25,896 nt of DNA. Origin: an uncultured Lachnospiraceae bacterium (GTDB lineage Bacteria; Bacillota; Clostridia; Lachnospirales; Lachnospiraceae). Below, piece by piece: positions 1-7,575 of the stretch; within the stretch, counting starts at the first letter, position 1; every line of letters starts with the position of its first letter. The stretch is from assembly GCA_934351705.1 (NCBI GenBank), contig CAKRJK010000001.1:1-25896 (forward strand). Reading direction: 5' to 3'. Below the pieces are notes generated by a model, which worked only from the letters and a program-made list of their open reading frames with translations, did not search any database and had not been told where the DNA came from. A program made the translations under genes and the position numbers.

Positions 1-255
1 GCGAAGCTCCCGCACCTGTGCCGTAACGAATTGACAGCCCAGTCCGTCTGCATGTGCCCGGAACTTACTTCCCAGATCAAAGCCCCCCACGCCCGGAATG
101 CCCGGATAATTGTCGACCTCATAGGTATTCAAAATCTGTCCGCCGCTCATCGGAGCCTGTTCCAACACCAAAGTGTTTTGTTTTGCACGTTCTGCATAAA
201 TAGCCGCACTCAGTCCCGCAGGACCGCTTCCTATAATAATAATATCATATAACAT
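1..255 (-). CDS. trxB: Thioredoxin reductase, N-terminal part (partial gene)
   Basis: The gene runs off the left edge, so only the first 85 codons (the N-terminal FAD-binding part) are present. The protein opens MLYDIIIIGSGPAGLSAAIY, the Rossmann beta-alpha-beta motif GxGxxG that binds FAD. It continues with a GGQI segment and an NYPG motif, both typical of low-molecular-weight thioredoxin reductases, which reduce thioredoxin with NADPH in the cytoplasm. The redox CxxC and the NADPH domain lie outside the window. The ATG at 253-255 follows an AAGGAG ribosome site. A related flavoprotein such as AhpF or a ferredoxin-type reductase cannot be fully excluded from the N-terminus, but the NYPG-containing stretch favours TrxB. 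It is divergent from yjfB. Confidence 0.88.
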   Translation of the reverse strand, partial: MLYDIIIIGSGPAGLSAAIYAERAKQNTLVLEQAPMSGGQILNTYEVDNYPGIPGVGGFDLGSKFRAHADGLGCQFVTAQVRELR

Positions 256-294
256 AATCTGCTCCTTTTTCTTCTCTTTGTATTTCTATTAAGT

Positions 295-303
295 ATTCTA
301 TCA
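295..303 (-). promoter_or_regulatory. Possible extended -10 promoter for trxB
   Basis: On the minus strand the sequence reads TGATAGAAT, an extended -10 (TGn plus TAGAAT, one mismatch to TATAAT). It lies about 40 nt upstream of the trxB start codon. No good -35 hexamer is visible, so the call rests on the extended -10 alone. Confidence 0.4.
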
Positions 304-345
304 TTTTTCCCCAAAAAGCTCTATCTTATTTTTTCTGAAAACATA

Positions 346-374
346 TTGCTCTTTTCTTTTTTTCAAAGTACAAT
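346..374 (+). promoter_or_regulatory. Sigma-A type promoter of yjfB
   Basis: TTGCTC at 346-351 and TACAAT at 369-374 are separated by exactly 17 nt, ahead of the small yjfB gene. A flagellar sigma-D promoter might be expected for a motility gene, but I found no convincing sigma-D consensus here. Confidence 0.55.
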
Positions 375-401
375 AAGGACATAGGAAAGGTGGTGTCGCT
401 A

Positions 402-590
402 ATGGAAGTAGGAGCACTTAGCACAATCGCATTGAACCAGCTCCCGACAACAGGTATGCCGAGCGAGGTAAGCCTTGCCATTCTAGGCAAACAGATCGAT
501 GCCAGCCAGCAGATGGGTGACAGTATGATTAAGGCACTTGAGAATTCCGTGACTCCATATCTCGGCAGTAACATTGATGTATCTGTTTAG
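402..590 (+). CDS. yjfB: YjfB-family putative motility protein
   Basis: This is a 62-residue protein beginning MEVGALSTIAL. A hydrophobic and Ser/Thr-rich N-terminus is followed by an amphipathic helix (AILGKQIDASQQMGDSMIKALE). This matches the YjfB putative motility family, small proteins of unknown mechanism found in flagellated Firmicutes. I chose the ATG at 402 because a purine-rich site (AGGAAAGG, 383-390) lies upstream; a GTG at 390 is possible in the same frame but overlaps that site. The gene stands alone with its own promoter and a strong terminator. Family membership is inferred from length and pattern, not a search. Confidence 0.7.
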   Translation: MEVGALSTIALNQLPTTGMPSEVSLAILGKQIDASQQMGDSMIKALENSVTPYLGSNIDVSV

Positions 591-597
591 AGAGCCA

Positions 598-650
598 AAG
601 GAGTATCGCAAAATGACCGGTTTCCGGTAATAGAGCGATACTCCTTTTTC
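598..650 (+). terminator. Rho-independent terminator of yjfB
   Basis: AAGGAGTATCGC (598-609) pairs perfectly with GCGATACTCCTT (635-646), and the U-run overlaps and follows the right arm. A second small hairpin, ACCGG-TTT-CCGGT (616-628), sits inside the loop. The minus-strand CPBP gene ends just beyond, but the T-run in that direction is short, so the terminator mainly serves the plus strand. Confidence 0.85.
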
Positions 651-664
651 TTTAAAAATCTTCT

Positions 665-1573
665 TTATGATATAACTCCCGATAATACAATGATAATCAT
701 CGCAAGTATGATTCCTATGATCAGCGAAGGCGTTATGAACTTTTCTCCCTTCGGCTGCCGAAACCGCATTTGAATGTCTGTCAGTGTTCCATGCTTTTTC
801 GCAAGATGCACCCACAAACCGAACACACCCATCAAGCCGATCATTGCAATGACCAGCCAGCCTGCTCCCGCAGTCAGCAGCATTTCTTTGTCCTGCAAAA
901 GTGCCGCACTCTCCGCACTTACCGAGCTGCCTTTGACGCTCTGTATCTTCATCGCGATAACCGAGTTGATGTTTAAAATAAAATGACACAACATAGAGGC
1001 ATAAATGCTGCCCGTCGCCTCGACAATGAGCACCAGAAAGATTCCAAACGCAAACGCATACAGAAACTGGTTAAAATTCAAATGCATACACCCAAACAGG
1101 AATCCGCTTAAAAACATTCCTATTTTTGCACTGCTCTTTCGATAAGTCTGATACAGCATTCCCCGGAAAAAGAATTCCTCCACACCTGCCGGCAATACTG
1201 CAAAAAACAACAGATTCAGAAAAAACGCATCCCCGTTCATTCTCTGCGTCATCTGCGCCACTTCATTGTCCACAAAGATCATGGTCAACAGGTTGAGTAC
1301 CAGCACCATTGGATAAAACAGGTAGGTGATCAGCACAAGTACCGGTATATCACCCAGCCTCAGTCTTTTGTACGGAATCAGTTCACGGACTTTCCTACCC
1401 GACTTTTTTATATAGATAAATGCCGGCAAAAAAATCGAACTCTGTGCCAAAAGAAGTTCCACATAAATAGACACATCTTTTCCACGCGTCAAAAACGAAT
1501 ACAACAGACTGACCGCAACATAAATAATAAGCGTGATACAAAAGGTTCTGTTTGCACCCTTGTTGGTTGTCAT
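665..1573 (-). CDS. CPBP-family intramembrane glutamic protease (CAAX/Abi type)
   Basis: This 302-residue integral membrane protein has about seven or eight hydrophobic segments. The CPBP (Rce1-like) signature is clear: EEFFFRG (E132, E133, R137), then FGCMHLN with H164 in the next helix, then CHFILN with H197 and N201. These residues form the active site of the glutamate-dependent intramembrane proteases. Bacterial members act in protein processing, bacteriocin immunity or self-protection; the substrate here is unknown. The start lies 8 nt after the ridA stop codon and shows a weak AGG-type ribosome site, so it is probably co-transcribed with cvfB and ridA as the last gene. No bacteriocin gene is nearby, so an immunity role has no support. 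Confidence 0.88.
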   Translation of the reverse strand: MTTNKGANRTFCITLIIYVAVSLLYSFLTRGKDVSIYVELLLAQSSIFLPAFIYIKKSGRKVRELIPYKRLRLGDIPVLVLITYLFYPMVLVLNLLTMIFVDNEVAQMTQRMNGDAFFLNLLFFAVLPAGVEEFFFRGMLYQTYRKSSAKIGMFLSGFLFGCMHLNFNQFLYAFAFGIFLVLIVEATGSIYASMLCHFILNINSVIAMKIQSVKGSSVSAESAALLQDKEMLLTAGAGWLVIAMIGLMGVFGLWVHLAKKHGTLTDIQMRFRQPKGEKFITPSLIIGIILAMIIIVLSGVIS

Positions 1574-1581
1574 ATCCTCAC

Positions 1582-1956
1582 CTACTTTAATGCGATTGCC
1601 TCAACTTCAAGTAATACGTCTTTTGGCAGACGTGCCACTTCCACACAGCTTCTTGCCGGAAAATCTTCCATGAAGAAATCTTTGTATACATCATTGATCG
1701 TTCCGAAATCATCCATCTCTTTGATAAACACGGTGGTCTTGATAACCTGATTCATATTTGTTCCCGCCGCTTCTAACAAGTTAGACAGATTGGTTAATGC
1801 CTGTTTTGCCTGCTCTTTTGCTCCCTGCGGAATCTCTCCGTTTTCAGGATTTACAGGAATGACACCGGAGGTGTATACCATGCCGTTTACCTCGATTGCC
1901 TGTGAATACGGTCCGATTGCTGCCGGTGCTTTTGTTGTCTTGATTACTGTCTTCAT
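1582..1956 (-). CDS. ridA: RidA family enamine/imine deaminase
   Basis: This 124-residue protein is the usual length for RidA (YjgF/YER057c/UK114). RidA is a cytoplasmic trimer that hydrolyses reactive 2-aminoacrylate and other enamine/imine intermediates released by PLP enzymes. Visible family features are AIGPYSQA near the N-terminus (13-20), the ARSCVEVARLP stretch with the substrate-carboxylate-binding Arg (R102), and the C-terminal EVEAIA with the conserved acidic residue (E119). The start has a strong AAAGGAG site in the 14-nt gap after cvfB. It forms an operon with cvfB upstream and the CPBP protease downstream. Confidence 0.95.
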   Translation of the reverse strand: MKTVIKTTKAPAAIGPYSQAIEVNGMVYTSGVIPVNPENGEIPQGAKEQAKQALTNLSNLLEAAGTNMNQVIKTTVFIKEMDDFGTINDVYKDFFMEDFPARSCVEVARLPKDVLLEVEAIALK

Positions 1957-1970
1957 AGTTCTTCTCTCCT

Positions 1971-2807
1971 TTACAATTTGCGAATACTTTTTTCTGTGAT
2001 TTCTATTTTTCTTTCTTTATATAAATGTCCTACCGCTCTCTTGAACGCATTTTTGCTGAGACCGGTTTCTCTTTTGATGACTTCCGGTGATGCCTTATCG
2101 TTAAACGGAAGTACTCCCGCGTACTCCTCAATGACCTGCATCACTTTCTCTGCATCGGGATTAATCTGCATATATGCTTTTTCCCGCAAGGTCAGATCCA
2201 GTTTTCCGTCCGGCTTTACTTTCGTTACACGTGCCGACACGACATCTCCTACCTTGAGATAAGACGCGTCCTCATAGCTTGGAATCAATCCCGAATAGCA
2301 GTCGTCTACTGCGACAAAAGTTCCGAAGTTATCGCTGAATTCATAAATCCGTCCCTCTACCGTATCCCCTGCCTTGTATGGCGAATCTTTTCTTAAAAGC
2401 TCGTAGATTCCACGCATGGAGGCACAAAGCCTGCGGCTTTTATCTATATATAAGGTCACCAGGACTTCATCTCCCCGTTCCACTCTGGTCGTCATCTCTT
2501 TAAACGGAAGAAACAGATCTTTTTCTAAGCCCCAATCTAAGAACGCTCCGATTTTTCCAATCTCCAACACCTTTAAAACTGCGATTTCGCCTAATTTCAG
2601 GCGTGGCTCATTTGTGGTTGCGATTAATCGGTCTTTTGAATCTTTATATAAGAATACTTCTAACTTATCTCCTACTGCAAGATTTTCCGGCACCTGCTTT
2701 TTCGGAAGAAGCACCCTTGTCTCATCCTCTGATCTGTCTGCCAGATATACTCCGAAATCTACTTTTTTGACGACCGTCAATTCCTGACATTCACCTAACT
2801 TTATCAT
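1971..2807 (-). CDS. cvfB: CvfB-type S1 RNA-binding regulatory protein
   Basis: This 278-residue protein matches CvfB (YitL), a soluble RNA-binding protein linked to virulence and expression control in Firmicutes. Three S1-like OB folds can be followed: an N-terminal one (about 1-65), a second with LGEIAVLKVLEIGKIGAFLDWG (about 71-130) and a third with GDTVEGRIYEFSDNFGTFVAV (about 147-210). A C-terminal winged-helix-like segment (about 215-278, KASPEVIKRETGLSKNAFKRAVGHL) completes the usual architecture. GGAGGAGA precedes the ATG. It is the first gene of the cvfB-ridA-CPBP operon and lies just downstream of the tRNA-Gln terminator. I see no clear promoter in the short gap. Confidence 0.92.
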   Translation of the reverse strand: MIKLGECQELTVVKKVDFGVYLADRSEDETRVLLPKKQVPENLAVGDKLEVFLYKDSKDRLIATTNEPRLKLGEIAVLKVLEIGKIGAFLDWGLEKDLFLPFKEMTTRVERGDEVLVTLYIDKSRRLCASMRGIYELLRKDSPYKAGDTVEGRIYEFSDNFGTFVAVDDCYSGLIPSYEDASYLKVGDVVSARVTKVKPDGKLDLTLREKAYMQINPDAEKVMQVIEEYAGVLPFNDKASPEVIKRETGLSKNAFKRAVGHLYKERKIEITEKSIRKL

Positions 2808-2862
2808 CTATCTCCTCCAAATATCTCTGTGTTATCTTACGACTCTGATAAATCTTTATACG

Positions 2863-2889
2863 AAAAAAGTACCATTTGCATGGTACTTT
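2863..2889 (-). terminator. Rho-independent terminator of tRNA-Gln
   Basis: Read on the minus strand, AAAGTACCAT (loop GCAA) ATGGTACTTT is followed by a run of T, five bases after the end of the tRNA. The 10-bp stem, tetraloop and U-tract form a classic intrinsic terminator. Confidence 0.9.
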
Positions 2890-2893
2890 CGAA

Positions 2894-2965
2894 CTGGCCC
2901 ACAAGGATTCGAACCTTGAAATGACGGAGTCAGAGTCCGTTGCCTTACCATTTGGCGATGGGCCA
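2894..2965 (-). tRNA. tRNA-Gln (anticodon CUG)
   Basis: The 72-nt minus-strand sequence folds as a cloverleaf. The 7-bp acceptor stem is TGGCCCA with TGGGCCA, followed by discriminator G. The anticodon stem-loop ACGGA-CTCTGAC-TCCGT puts CTG at positions 34-36, and the T-arm carries GGTTCGAATCC. The weak U1-A72 pair and G73 are identity features of tRNA-Gln. CCA is not encoded; the genomic bases after the discriminator are TTC. The gene has its own promoter and terminator and is a single tRNA, not part of a cluster. A CUG isoacceptor reads CAG codons. Confidence 0.95.
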
Positions 2966-2985
2966 TTAGCTTTTCAACAATGGAT

Positions 2986-3014
2986 ATTATACATAATATA
3001 CGACACAAAAGCAA
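2986..3014 (-). promoter_or_regulatory. Promoter of tRNA-Gln
   Basis: On the minus strand, TTGCTT (3009-3014) and a perfect TATAAT (2986-2991) are separated by 17 nt. The -10 lies about 20 nt upstream of the tRNA 5' end. It sits immediately after the yigZ stop codon, so the tRNA is an independent unit. Confidence 0.8.
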
Positions 3015-3022
3015 GTACTTTT

Positions 3023-3676
3023 TTAAAATATTTTTACTTCTTTGTCAATCAGTGCATATTCCACCTGTTTTCCCCATACAATTACTGCTTTTCCGTTGGT
3101 TCCCTCCAACAATTCTTTTTCGATCTGTTCCTTTTTTTCCTCCGGTACAACAGTCTGTAATTCAACATCCTGTGCATAGAGGCTGTCCGTAACCGGTATC
3201 TCGTTTTGTGCCAGCACGTATTGTATTTTACCGACTTCATGATAAGAAACTTTGATTGTTGCCGGAATGCCTGTCTGCTTTTCGATAATGACACTGTTCG
3301 CAAGTCCCTCCTGCGTTGCTTTTTGATAAGCCCGCACCAGACCGCCCGTTCCCAGCAGCGTACCGCCAAAATAACGTGTCACAACGACCACCGCATTGTG
3401 GATCTCTTCTCTTAAAAGTACCTCCAGCATCGGTCGTCCCGCTGTTCCGTTCGGCTCTCCGTCATCAGAGCATCTCTGCAATTCCTGTTGGTTTCCGATC
3501 ACATACGCATAACAGTTGTGTCTTGCATCCCAGTATTGTTTCTTCATTGCCGCGATAAATTCGATGGCTTCTTCCTCGGTATTCACAGGTCTTACCGTTG
3601 CGATAAAACGTGATTTTTTCTCTACGATTTCTCCTTCTTTTCCTTCATAAACGATTTTGTATGTATGCTCTGACAT
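3023..3676 (-). CDS. yigZ: YigZ/IMPACT family protein
   Basis: This 217-residue protein belongs to the UPF0029/IMPACT family (E. coli YigZ, B. subtilis YvyE). The N-terminal domain has KKSRFIA (about 18-24) and the family hallmark DDGEPNGTAGRPMLEVL with ARHNCYAY before it; a C-terminal DUF1949-type domain follows. The molecular role is not settled; eukaryotic IMPACT relates to translational control. The frame extends 13 codons further upstream, but the ATG at 3674-3676 is preferred: it has AAGGGG nine bases upstream, the protein then starts right at the conserved domain, and the extra codons would overlap the predicted promoter. It is divergent from the penicillin-binding protein gene. Confidence 0.88.
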   Translation of the reverse strand: MSEHTYKIVYEGKEGEIVEKKSRFIATVRPVNTEEEAIEFIAAMKKQYWDARHNCYAYVIGNQQELQRCSDDGEPNGTAGRPMLEVLLREEIHNAVVVVTRYFGGTLLGTGGLVRAYQKATQEGLANSVIIEKQTGIPATIKVSYHEVGKIQYVLAQNEIPVTDSLYAQDVELQTVVPEEKKEQIEKELLEGTNGKAVIVWGKQVEYALIDKEVKIF

Positions 3677-3710
3677 CTGTTTTTGCCCCTTTGTTTTACT
3701 TTCCGATATT

Positions 3711-3740
3711 ATCATAACATACTCTTGGACAAACTATCAA
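3711..3740 (-). promoter_or_regulatory. Promoter of yigZ
   Basis: On the minus strand, TTGATA (3735-3740) and TATGAT (3711-3716), each one mismatch from consensus, are 18 nt apart. This predicts a start site around 3704 and a leader of about 28 nt. Confidence 0.6.
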
Positions 3741-3769
3741 TTATAATACTTTATTCTTGAATGTTTTTT

Positions 3770-3778
3770 TGATATAAT
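3770..3778 (+). promoter_or_regulatory. Extended -10 promoter of the class A PBP gene
   Basis: TGATATAAT is a perfect TATAAT preceded by the TGn extension. The -35 region (TTTATT, 17 nt upstream) is poor, which the extended -10 would compensate. The predicted start is near 3785, with AAAGGAGG (3804-3811) then serving the ATG at 3818. Confidence 0.6.
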
Positions 3779-3817
3779 ATAAAGGAGTATGATTAAGTAG
3801 AGTAAAGGAGGTCTGCT

Positions 3818-6454
3818 ATGAATTATGGAAAGAATCGTACATCCAAAAAAGAAAAGGAGCTGCACTCCAAAAGCACAATGGCACGGAAAAGATTCACAGT
3901 GATCTTTTGCAAATCCTTGCTTTTTTGCCTTCTCGCAGCAATTGTAGTCGGCATTTTTGTTGCTATCGGTGCAGCACGGAAAATTATCAAATCCGCTCCG
4001 GACATTAATGATATAGATGCCACACCTACCGGTTATTTATCTACTGTTTTGGATAATGAGGGAAACGAGATCGCGACTTTGGTTGCTTCCGGTTCCAACC
4101 GCGTTTATGTGACCATTGATGAGATTCCAGTAGATTTGCAACACGCTTTTGTCGCTATCGAAGACGAGCGTTTTTATGACCATAACGGAATTGACATGAA
4201 GGGCATAATGCGTGCCGGCATCAAGGGCATTACAAGCGGTCACTTTTCAGAGGGTGCTTCGACCATTACACAGCAGTTATTGAAAAATAATGTTTTTATC
4301 GACTGGACAAGCGAATCCACTTTTTCCGATCGATTAGAAAGAAAATTGCAGGAGCAGTATCTTGCCGTTCAGTTGGAGAAAAAGGTGGACAAGTCCTGGA
4401 TTTTGGAAAATTATCTGAATTCCATCAACCTCGGACAAAATACATTGGGCGTACAGGCCGCATCCGAACGTTACTTTAATAAAGATGTCTCCGACCTGAC
4501 ACTGTCCGAATCCGCGGTCATTGCCGCAATCACACAGAATCCGAGCAAGTACAATCCGGTCACAAATCCTGATGAAAACAAAAAGCGTCGTGCTAAGGTA
4601 TTAAAGAATATGTTAGAGCAGGATTACATTTCACAGGACCAGTATGACGAGGCGTTAAAGGATGATGTATATGAACGCATTCAGATCGTCAATACAGAGA
4701 TTGCCAACGACAATGTTACATCTTACTTTGTCGACGCTTTGACCGAGCAGGCAATCCAGGTATTAATTGATGAAAAAGGCTATACGGAAACCCAGGCTTA
4801 CAAAGCCTTATACAGCGGCGGATTGACCATTGAATCCACACAGGACAGTTCTCTTCAGGCAATTTGCGATGAAGAGGTCAATAATCCGAATAACTATTCC
4901 GGCAACCCACAGTATTCTTTCTCTTACCGTCTGACCGTTCAAAAGGCTGACGGCACATTAAAGAATTACAGCGAGCAGACGATGTTGTCTTATTACCAAG
5001 CCGAGAACAAGAGTTATTCGATCAATTTTGCAAGCCAGGAGGCTGCCGACGCAGCCATCGAAAAATATAAAAACGCTGTTATGGAGGAAGGCGACACCAT
5101 CCCTGAGGGCGGAGAAACCGTTTCCTACACCTTACAGCCGCAGGCTGCTTTGACACTGATCGATCAGTCTACCGGAGAAGTAAAAGCTCTCGTCGGAGGA
5201 AGAGGTGAAAAAACGGCAAGCAAGACGTTAAACCGTGCAACCTCCACACCGCGACAACCGGGTTCTACCTTTAAGGTAATTGCCGCTTACGCTCCTGCAC
5301 TGGACTCTGCCGGCATGACACTCGCCACGGTACAGGACGATGCTCCTTATCAGTATGCGAACGGTACTTCTTTGCGTAACTATGATAATAACTACCGCGG
5401 TTTCACAACTCTGCGTGAGGCGATCACAGACTCCATCAATGTTGTGACTGTTAAGACACTGACCGAGATCGGAACTTCTGTCGGTTATGACTACGTCAAG
5501 AATTTCGGTTTTAAAACGATTGTCGATGATGACAACAACCAGGCATTATGCCTCGGCGGTCTGACAAAGGGTGTTTATAACATTGACTTAACCGCAGCTT
5601 ATGCGACCATCGCAAACGGAGGAACTTATACAGAACCTCGTTTCTTTAACAAAATATTAGACCACGACGGAAATGTCTTAGTTGATTACAGTACTCCGAA
5701 AACACATACCGTTTTGAAGGAGAGCACCGCATGGCTCTTAACTTCCGCTATGCAGGATGTTATGACCTCCGGAACCGGTACTGCTGCCTGCATTGACAAT
5801 ATGCCGGTAGCCGGAAAATCAGGTACTACAACCAAAGACCGTGACTCCCTATTCGCAGGATTTACCCCTTATTACACCTGTGTGATCTGGGGCGGCTACG
5901 ATGACAACTCTCCGCTCAAAGGCACAAGATACACAAAGAATATCTGGAAAGCGGTAATGCAGCGTGCCAACGAGGGATTGGAATACAAAGATTTCAAACA
6001 GCCATCTTCGATTGAAACGGCTGTTGTATGTAAAAAATCCGGCAAACTTGCCGTGGAGGGTATCTGCGATTCCGATCCACGCGGAAGTCAGATTTATACC
6101 GAATATTTTGCTCAGGGAACCGCACCAACCGAAGTGTGCGATCACCATGTAAGCGCAACGATCTGTACGGTTTCCGGAAAGCTGGCAAACGAGTACTGCC
6201 CGGATGCCACAAAATCAACCAGCATTTACATTATCGGAGGCTCCCCTGATTCGGGAGACGGGCCATACTTAATATCGGATGAATCATCCACCTCAATCTG
6301 TGATATTCACAACGCCTCGACCAATTCAATCGAGCGTCTTGAGAATATTTCAGGCGTTTTAAACAACACATTACCGGAGAACAAGGAAAACTCCAATTCC
6401 ACGACGGAAGATCCTTCTTCCTCTCCCGGTTCTGCCAATAAGTTCTATCATTAG
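3818..6454 (+). CDS. ponA: Class A penicillin-binding protein (bifunctional glycosyltransferase/transpeptidase, PBP1A-like)
   Basis: This 878-residue bitopic membrane protein polymerises glycan strands and cross-links peptidoglycan outside the membrane. A basic cytoplasmic tail precedes one membrane segment (about 31-56). The GT51 domain shows EDERFYDH with the catalytic Glu at 115, then GASTITQQLLKN (147-157). The transpeptidase domain has all three active-site motifs: STFK (S483-K486), SIN (539-541) and KSGT (667-670). An insert of about 80-90 residues (roughly 350-440) separates the domains, and the last about 60 residues are Ser/Thr/Asn/Glu-rich. The pairs of Cys in the 740-850 region suggest a small C-terminal domain. 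AAAGGAGG lies 6 nt before the ATG. It is monocistronic, ending in a strong terminator. Confidence 0.95.
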   Translation: MNYGKNRTSKKEKELHSKSTMARKRFTVIFCKSLLFCLLAAIVVGIFVAIGAARKIIKSAPDINDIDATPTGYLSTVLDNEGNEIATLVASGSNRVYVTIDEIPVDLQHAFVAIEDERFYDHNGIDMKGIMRAGIKGITSGHFSEGASTITQQLLKNNVFIDWTSESTFSDRLERKLQEQYLAVQLEKKVDKSWILENYLNSINLGQNTLGVQAASERYFNKDVSDLTLSESAVIAAITQNPSKYNPVTNPDENKKRRAKVLKNMLEQDYISQDQYDEALKDDVYERIQIVNTEIANDNVTSYFVDALTEQAIQVLIDEKGYTETQAYKALYSGGLTIESTQDSSLQAICDEEVNNPNNYSGNPQYSFSYRLTVQKADGTLKNYSEQTMLSYYQAENKSYSINFASQEAADAAIEKYKNAVMEEGDTIPEGGETVSYTLQPQAALTLIDQSTGEVKALVGGRGEKTASKTLNRATSTPRQPGSTFKVIAAYAPALDSAGMTLATVQDDAPYQYANGTSLRNYDNNYRGFTTLREAITDSINVVTVKTLTEIGTSVGYDYVKNFGFKTIVDDDNNQALCLGGLTKGVYNIDLTAAYATIANGGTYTEPRFFNKILDHDGNVLVDYSTPKTHTVLKESTAWLLTSAMQDVMTSGTGTAACIDNMPVAGKSGTTTKDRDSLFAGFTPYYTCVIWGGYDDNSPLKGTRYTKNIWKAVMQRANEGLEYKDFKQPSSIETAVVCKKSGKLAVEGICDSDPRGSQIYTEYFAQGTAPTEVCDHHVSATICTVSGKLANEYCPDATKSTSIYIIGGSPDSGDGPYLISDESSTSICDIHNASTNSIERLENISGVLNNTLPENKENSNSTTEDPSSSPGSANKFYH

Positions 6455-6480
6455 AAAAGGACAGTAAAACAGACACAACA

Positions 6481-6518
6481 AAACCGCAGTATCCGTAACA
6501 CGATACTGCGGTTTCTTT
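6481..6518. terminator. Bidirectional terminator between the PBP and receiver-protein genes
   Basis: AAACCGCAGTATC (6481-6493) pairs with GATACTGCGGTTT (6502-6514), a 13-bp stem with an 8-nt loop. A T-rich tail follows on the plus strand and TTTTGTTG follows on the minus strand. It can therefore end both converging transcripts. Confidence 0.85.
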
Positions 6519-7575
6519 ATAACTTTCTGTTATCCAAATCTACTTCCCAACGATAGGAAATCAAATCATCGTTAATGACTCTTACATACGCATCCATGAC
6601 CGATTCCGCCACGTACTGCGTAATCTTCTTATACTGTTCATATTCCTGCTTCCGGCTGTATGTCTCCCACGTTCCCGCAGGCAATATCACAACCAACATA
6701 ATGACTGCTTTTCTGCTGCTCTCAAACTCCACCCTGACCGACACGGTATATTCCTTTGATATTGCGGAGAAATATTTTAAAAATCCCCACAGCACCATGT
6801 AAATCGATTGGAAAAAGGTATCCGGCAGATCATAGCCCTCATCCTGCGGTGTATAAAACTGGATTTCCCTTTGGCTCTTCTCCTCTACAAATTCACGCTC
6901 AAGTCTTTGATGGATCTGTTCAAAATCCGTACACTCTATCCGTAGGATTTCTCCCGCCTTTTGAAAAATTTCCTGCTCATATTGCCTCAGTCTTTCGATA
7001 TTCCCGGTATTTTTTCCAAATTCTTCCAGAGTGTCCTGCGACAATTTCTCCGAAAAATTCCAAAACTGCTCCATTTCCTTTTTCTGGCGCTTTAAGATAA
7101 GATTCTTTTCGTCTATGCCTTTTTCCCGTTTTTCATATCTTATCTCGAATTCCTGCTCCTCTTTTTCATTCTCCATATTAATGTTATAAAGCAGGAATCC
7201 CTCTTCTATCGTCTGTCGGAAATCTTCCCTGAAATTCGCCGGACTCAAAAAGATATGAAAAACATTTCGCTCGTTGAGCAGAAAACTCAACTGCCCCTGC
7301 GTCAATGCAATTGTGTATATGATACAAATGGTATTCGGATATGCCTTATTTACAAATTTAACAATCTGTTCTCCATCATATCCTTTCAAATCCATATCGA
7401 TCACAATGACGCCATATGTGTTTTTCTTCATCAGCAGGGCTGCGTCCAGTCCGTTATCCGCAGTATCCACCTGAAGTTCTTTTGGCATAGCCTCCAAAAA
7501 GGCTTTTATCTCCTCTTCTCTGTGATTGATAAACAGTAATCTTTTTTCTTTATACTTCAAACAGTAAATCTCCAT
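6517..7575 (-). CDS. Degenerate receiver protein with a histidine-kinase-like C-terminal region, coupled to glnN
   Basis: This 352-residue soluble protein starts with a CheY-like receiver domain (about 11-125). The phospho-acceptor position is Asp (D60 in VIVIDMD) and Thr is kept at beta-4 (YTIA). The acidic pair after beta-1 is replaced by Asn-His (LLFINH) and the beta-5 Lys by Ser (FLSP). A charged coiled-coil stretch follows (about 133-245). The region 255-320 ([17 protein letters not shown] then [10 protein letters not shown]) resembles a histidine-kinase ATPase N-box lacking its Asn; no G-boxes are visible. I therefore see a pseudo-receiver joined to a probable pseudo-kinase. The ATG overlaps the last 26 nt of glnN, so translation is probably coupled. 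The ATG has little Shine-Dalgarno sequence; a TTG five codons later, preceded by GGAGA, is an alternative start. The function is unknown; a nitrogen-status role is inferred only from position. Confidence 0.72.
   Translation of the reverse strand: MEIYCLKYKEKRLLFINHREEEIKAFLEAMPKELQVDTADNGLDAALLMKKNTYGVIVIDMDLKGYDGEQIVKFVNKAYPNTICIIYTIALTQGQLSFLLNERNVFHIFLSPANFREDFRQTIEEGFLLYNINMENEKEEQEFEIRYEKREKGIDEKNLILKRQKKEMEQFWNFSEKLSQDTLEEFGKNTGNIERLRQYEQEIFQKAGEILRIECTDFEQIHQRLEREFVEEKSQREIQFYTPQDEGYDLPDTFFQSIYMVLWGFLKYFSAISKEYTVSVRVEFESSRKAVIMLVVILPAGTWETYSRKQEYEQYKKITQYVAESVMDAYVRVINDDLISYRWEVDLDNRKL

Noticed and set aside
770..986. Overlapping open frames on the strand opposite the CPBP protease and other genes.
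   Set aside because: They are shadows of well-supported genes, lacking ribosome sites and domain signatures.
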